The position numbers were made by a program, and so were the translations under genes. DNA of 7,354 nt. Origin: Candidatus Glassbacteria bacterium RIFCSPLOWO2_12_FULL_58_11. GTDB lineage: Bacteria > Gemmatimonadota > Glassbacteria > GWA2-58-10. Below, one piece after another: positions 6,016 to 7,354 of the stretch (positions are counted from its first letter, which is position 1; every line of letters starts with the position of its first letter). The notes under the pieces were generated by a model. The model was given only the letters and a program-made list of their open reading frames with translations. It was not told where the DNA came from and did not search any database. The stretch spans positions 1-7,354 of the forward strand of contig MFIX01000175.1 in assembly GCA_001780825.1 (NCBI GenBank). The letters are read 5' to 3'.

Positions 6016-7263
6016 TTAAAACTCCAGGGCCTGTACCGGGTCCATGTTAGCCGCCCGCCTGGCCGGAGCCCAGCCCGCGGCGAAACCGATCAGACCCAGC
6101 AGGCTGATCGAGACCAGGACGACAACCGGATCGAGAACCGGCTTGCCGATATAACGGGTAGCCTGCTCCAGCATCGGGCTCTGGAACACCCGGATAACCC
6201 CGTAGGAAAAGGCGAATCCGGCTGCCCCGCCGAACAGGACGATCAGCAAAGTCTCCAGCAGGAACTGCATCAGGATCATGTTCGGCGTGGCCCCCAGGGC
6301 GGCCTTGATCCCCAGCTCACGGCGCCTTTCGCGCACCACCACGTACATGATATTGGCCACGCCGATTCCGCCGACCAGCAGAGTCAGTGCCCCGCCCAGG
6401 GCCAGGAAAACCTGGAACCCCAGGAAAAAGTACCGGGTAAACTTGTCGCCCTCGGTGGTGTCCCACATCCAGAGGGCTTCTTTGTCCGCCGGGTCGAACT
6501 TGTATTTGGCCCCCAGGACCCGGTATATCTCGCTTTTCATCCTGTCGACCTGCAGCGGGTCTGAAGGCTGGCAGATAATACGACCGACGTAGCGCCGGCC
6601 GAAAGTCTCCCGGAAGGTCGAAAAAGCGATGAACGCGCTCTCGCCATCGGCGGCCATATAACGGTTGCCCTGGATTTTATCCTGCATCACCCCGACCACC
6701 GTAAAAGGGATCCCATTGAGCAGGATCACCCGGCCCACCGCCTTGCCCCCGGGAGAAAAAATCTGGTCCCTGAGCTGGTTGCCGATAAACACAGTCCGGC
6801 GCTTGTTGTCCTGATCCAGGCGGTCGATATATCTCCCGCCCGGCTCCGGAAACAGGTTGCGCGCTACGCCGTATTCCGGGTAGCTTCCGGAACAATTCGC
6901 CAGCCGGTAGGCCCGCTGGAAGTCGATTCTTACCTGCAGAAGGTTTTCCGGGCTGATAAACTGGATCTCGGGAATCCTTTCCTTAAGTAGCGCCGCATCC
7001 TCCTCGCGCAGGCCGATCCAGCGCCCCTTGGGCAAGCCGCGGTAGGCCAGGGTGGTCCGCCGCCCGCCGAACATCACCAGGTTGGTGCCCATGCCGTGCA
7101 TCTGCTTATCGACGAATTTCTGCATCCCCAGGCCGAAAGAAAGCAATAACACCACCGCCACCGTGCCCCACATGATCCCGAGAATGGTCAGAAACGTGCG
7201 CAGCTTCTGGTGTTTCATGTCCTGGAAAAACTGGCCGACAAGCTTCAGATAGTAAAGTATCAC
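6016..7263 (-). CDS. MacB-type ABC transporter permease A (MacB_PCD + FtsX domains)
   Basis: The 415-aa protein has the same layout as permease B. TM1 lies at about residues 24-46 (LTILGIMWGTVAVVLLLSFG), a periplasmic domain at 47-278 and TM2 at about 281-309. A coupling segment RERRRELGIKAALGA (311-325) is followed by TM3 at about 329-358 and TM4 at about 378-398, with the ending PARRAANMDPVQALEF. It would pair with permease B and the LolD-like ATPase as one inner-membrane transporter. The start is probably GTG at 7263. It has no recognisable ribosome site; the only in-frame ATG nearby (codon 16) would remove the amphipathic N-terminal segment that permease B also keeps in large part, and its upstream AGGA is too close. 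It is the first gene of the operon within the window; a periplasmic adaptor or regulator could lie to the right of 7354. The cargo is not predictable from sequence. Confidence 0.92.
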   Translation of the reverse strand: MILYYLKLVGQFFQDMKHQKLRTFLTILGIMWGTVAVVLLLSFGLGMQKFVDKQMHGMGTNLVMFGGRRTTLAYRGLPKGRWIGLREEDAALLKERIPEIQFISPENLLQVRIDFQRAYRLANCSGSYPEYGVARNLFPEPGGRYIDRLDQDNKRRTVFIGNQLRDQIFSPGGKAVGRVILLNGIPFTVVGVMQDKIQGNRYMAADGESAFIAFSTFRETFGRRYVGRIICQPSDPLQVDRMKSEIYRVLGAKYKFDPADKEALWMWDTTEGDKFTRYFFLGFQVFLALGGALTLLVGGIGVANIMYVVVRERRRELGIKAALGATPNMILMQFLLETLLIVLFGGAAGFAFSYGVIRVFQSPMLEQATRYIGKPVLDPVVVLVSISLLGLIGFAAGWAPARRAANMDPVQALEF

Positions 7264-7288
7264 TGGCGGCGTACTCTGCTTTGATATT

Positions 7289-7297
7289 TTTATAACA
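7289..7297 (-). promoter_or_regulatory. Candidate extended -10 promoter of the ABC transporter operon
   Basis: The minus strand reads TGT followed by TATAAA, an extended -10 element (TGn plus five of six consensus bases) in a locally A+T-rich stretch. It would place a transcription start about 20 nt upstream of the GTG at 7263. No good -35 is found at the right distance, which extended -10 promoters tolerate. The remaining bases to 7354 contain no recognisable gene; an in-frame stop (TGA) precedes permease A there, so the gene does not continue beyond the window. Confidence 0.4.
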
Positions 7298-7354
7298 TAT
7301 AATGGATTACAGTTGAGGCTTAAACTTGTATATCAAGCACTTTGCTACCCTGCG

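Noticed and set aside
4061..7263. Assignment as macB or lolCDE
   Set aside because: The ATPase is not fused to a permease as in MacB, and the permease sequences look closer to the MacB_PCD type than to LolC/LolE, with no LolA-like gene present. I therefore gave no gene symbols.

Overview
The window is about 57% G+C and reads as a piece of a bacterial chromosome in which all seven genes lie on the minus strand; there is no RNA gene, insertion sequence or CRISPR array. The gene content (two MacB-type permeases with a separate ATPase and a DUF4097 protein, a UroD/MtaA-superfamily protein, a nitrilase-superfamily amidohydrolase, and a membrane-anchored SPOR protein) fits an uncultivated Gram-negative lineage of the broad FCB/Acidobacteria/Planctomycetes kind. 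That placement is a guess from gene content and is not shown by any marker gene.

Reading in the direction of transcription (right to left): a compact four-gene operon (7263 down to 3055) encodes permease A, permease B, an ATPase and an exported beta-repeat protein. Permease A and B are separated by 1 nt, permease B and the ATPase by 16 nt, and the ATPase and the DUF4097 gene by 28 nt. The two permeases are diverged paralogues, so the expected transporter is a heterodimeric pair of 4-TM MacB/LolC-type subunits driven by one LolD/MacB-like ATPase. The DUF4097 protein would be displayed or stored outside the inner membrane. No periplasmic adaptor (MacA/HlyD type) lies in the window, although one could lie beyond 7354.

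After a 243-bp gap with a candidate promoter and a small heptamer repeat comes a UroD-superfamily protein (2811 to 1687) with the zinc-site residues typical of MtaA/CmuA-type corrinoid methyltransferases. A carbon-nitrogen hydrolase (1527 to 655) follows after a 159-bp leader carrying two adjacent inverted repeats. Finally, past a 206-bp gap with a candidate promoter, an unfinished gene (448 to the left edge) encodes an N-terminally anchored protein whose SPOR peptidoglycan-binding domain begins just before the window ends.

Most of the window is ordinary, well-formed coding DNA. I did not find clear evidence of a new biological system. The best leads are the heteromeric transporter with its exported partner, and the pairing of an orphan UroD-like methyltransferase with an amidohydrolase whose leader is structured.
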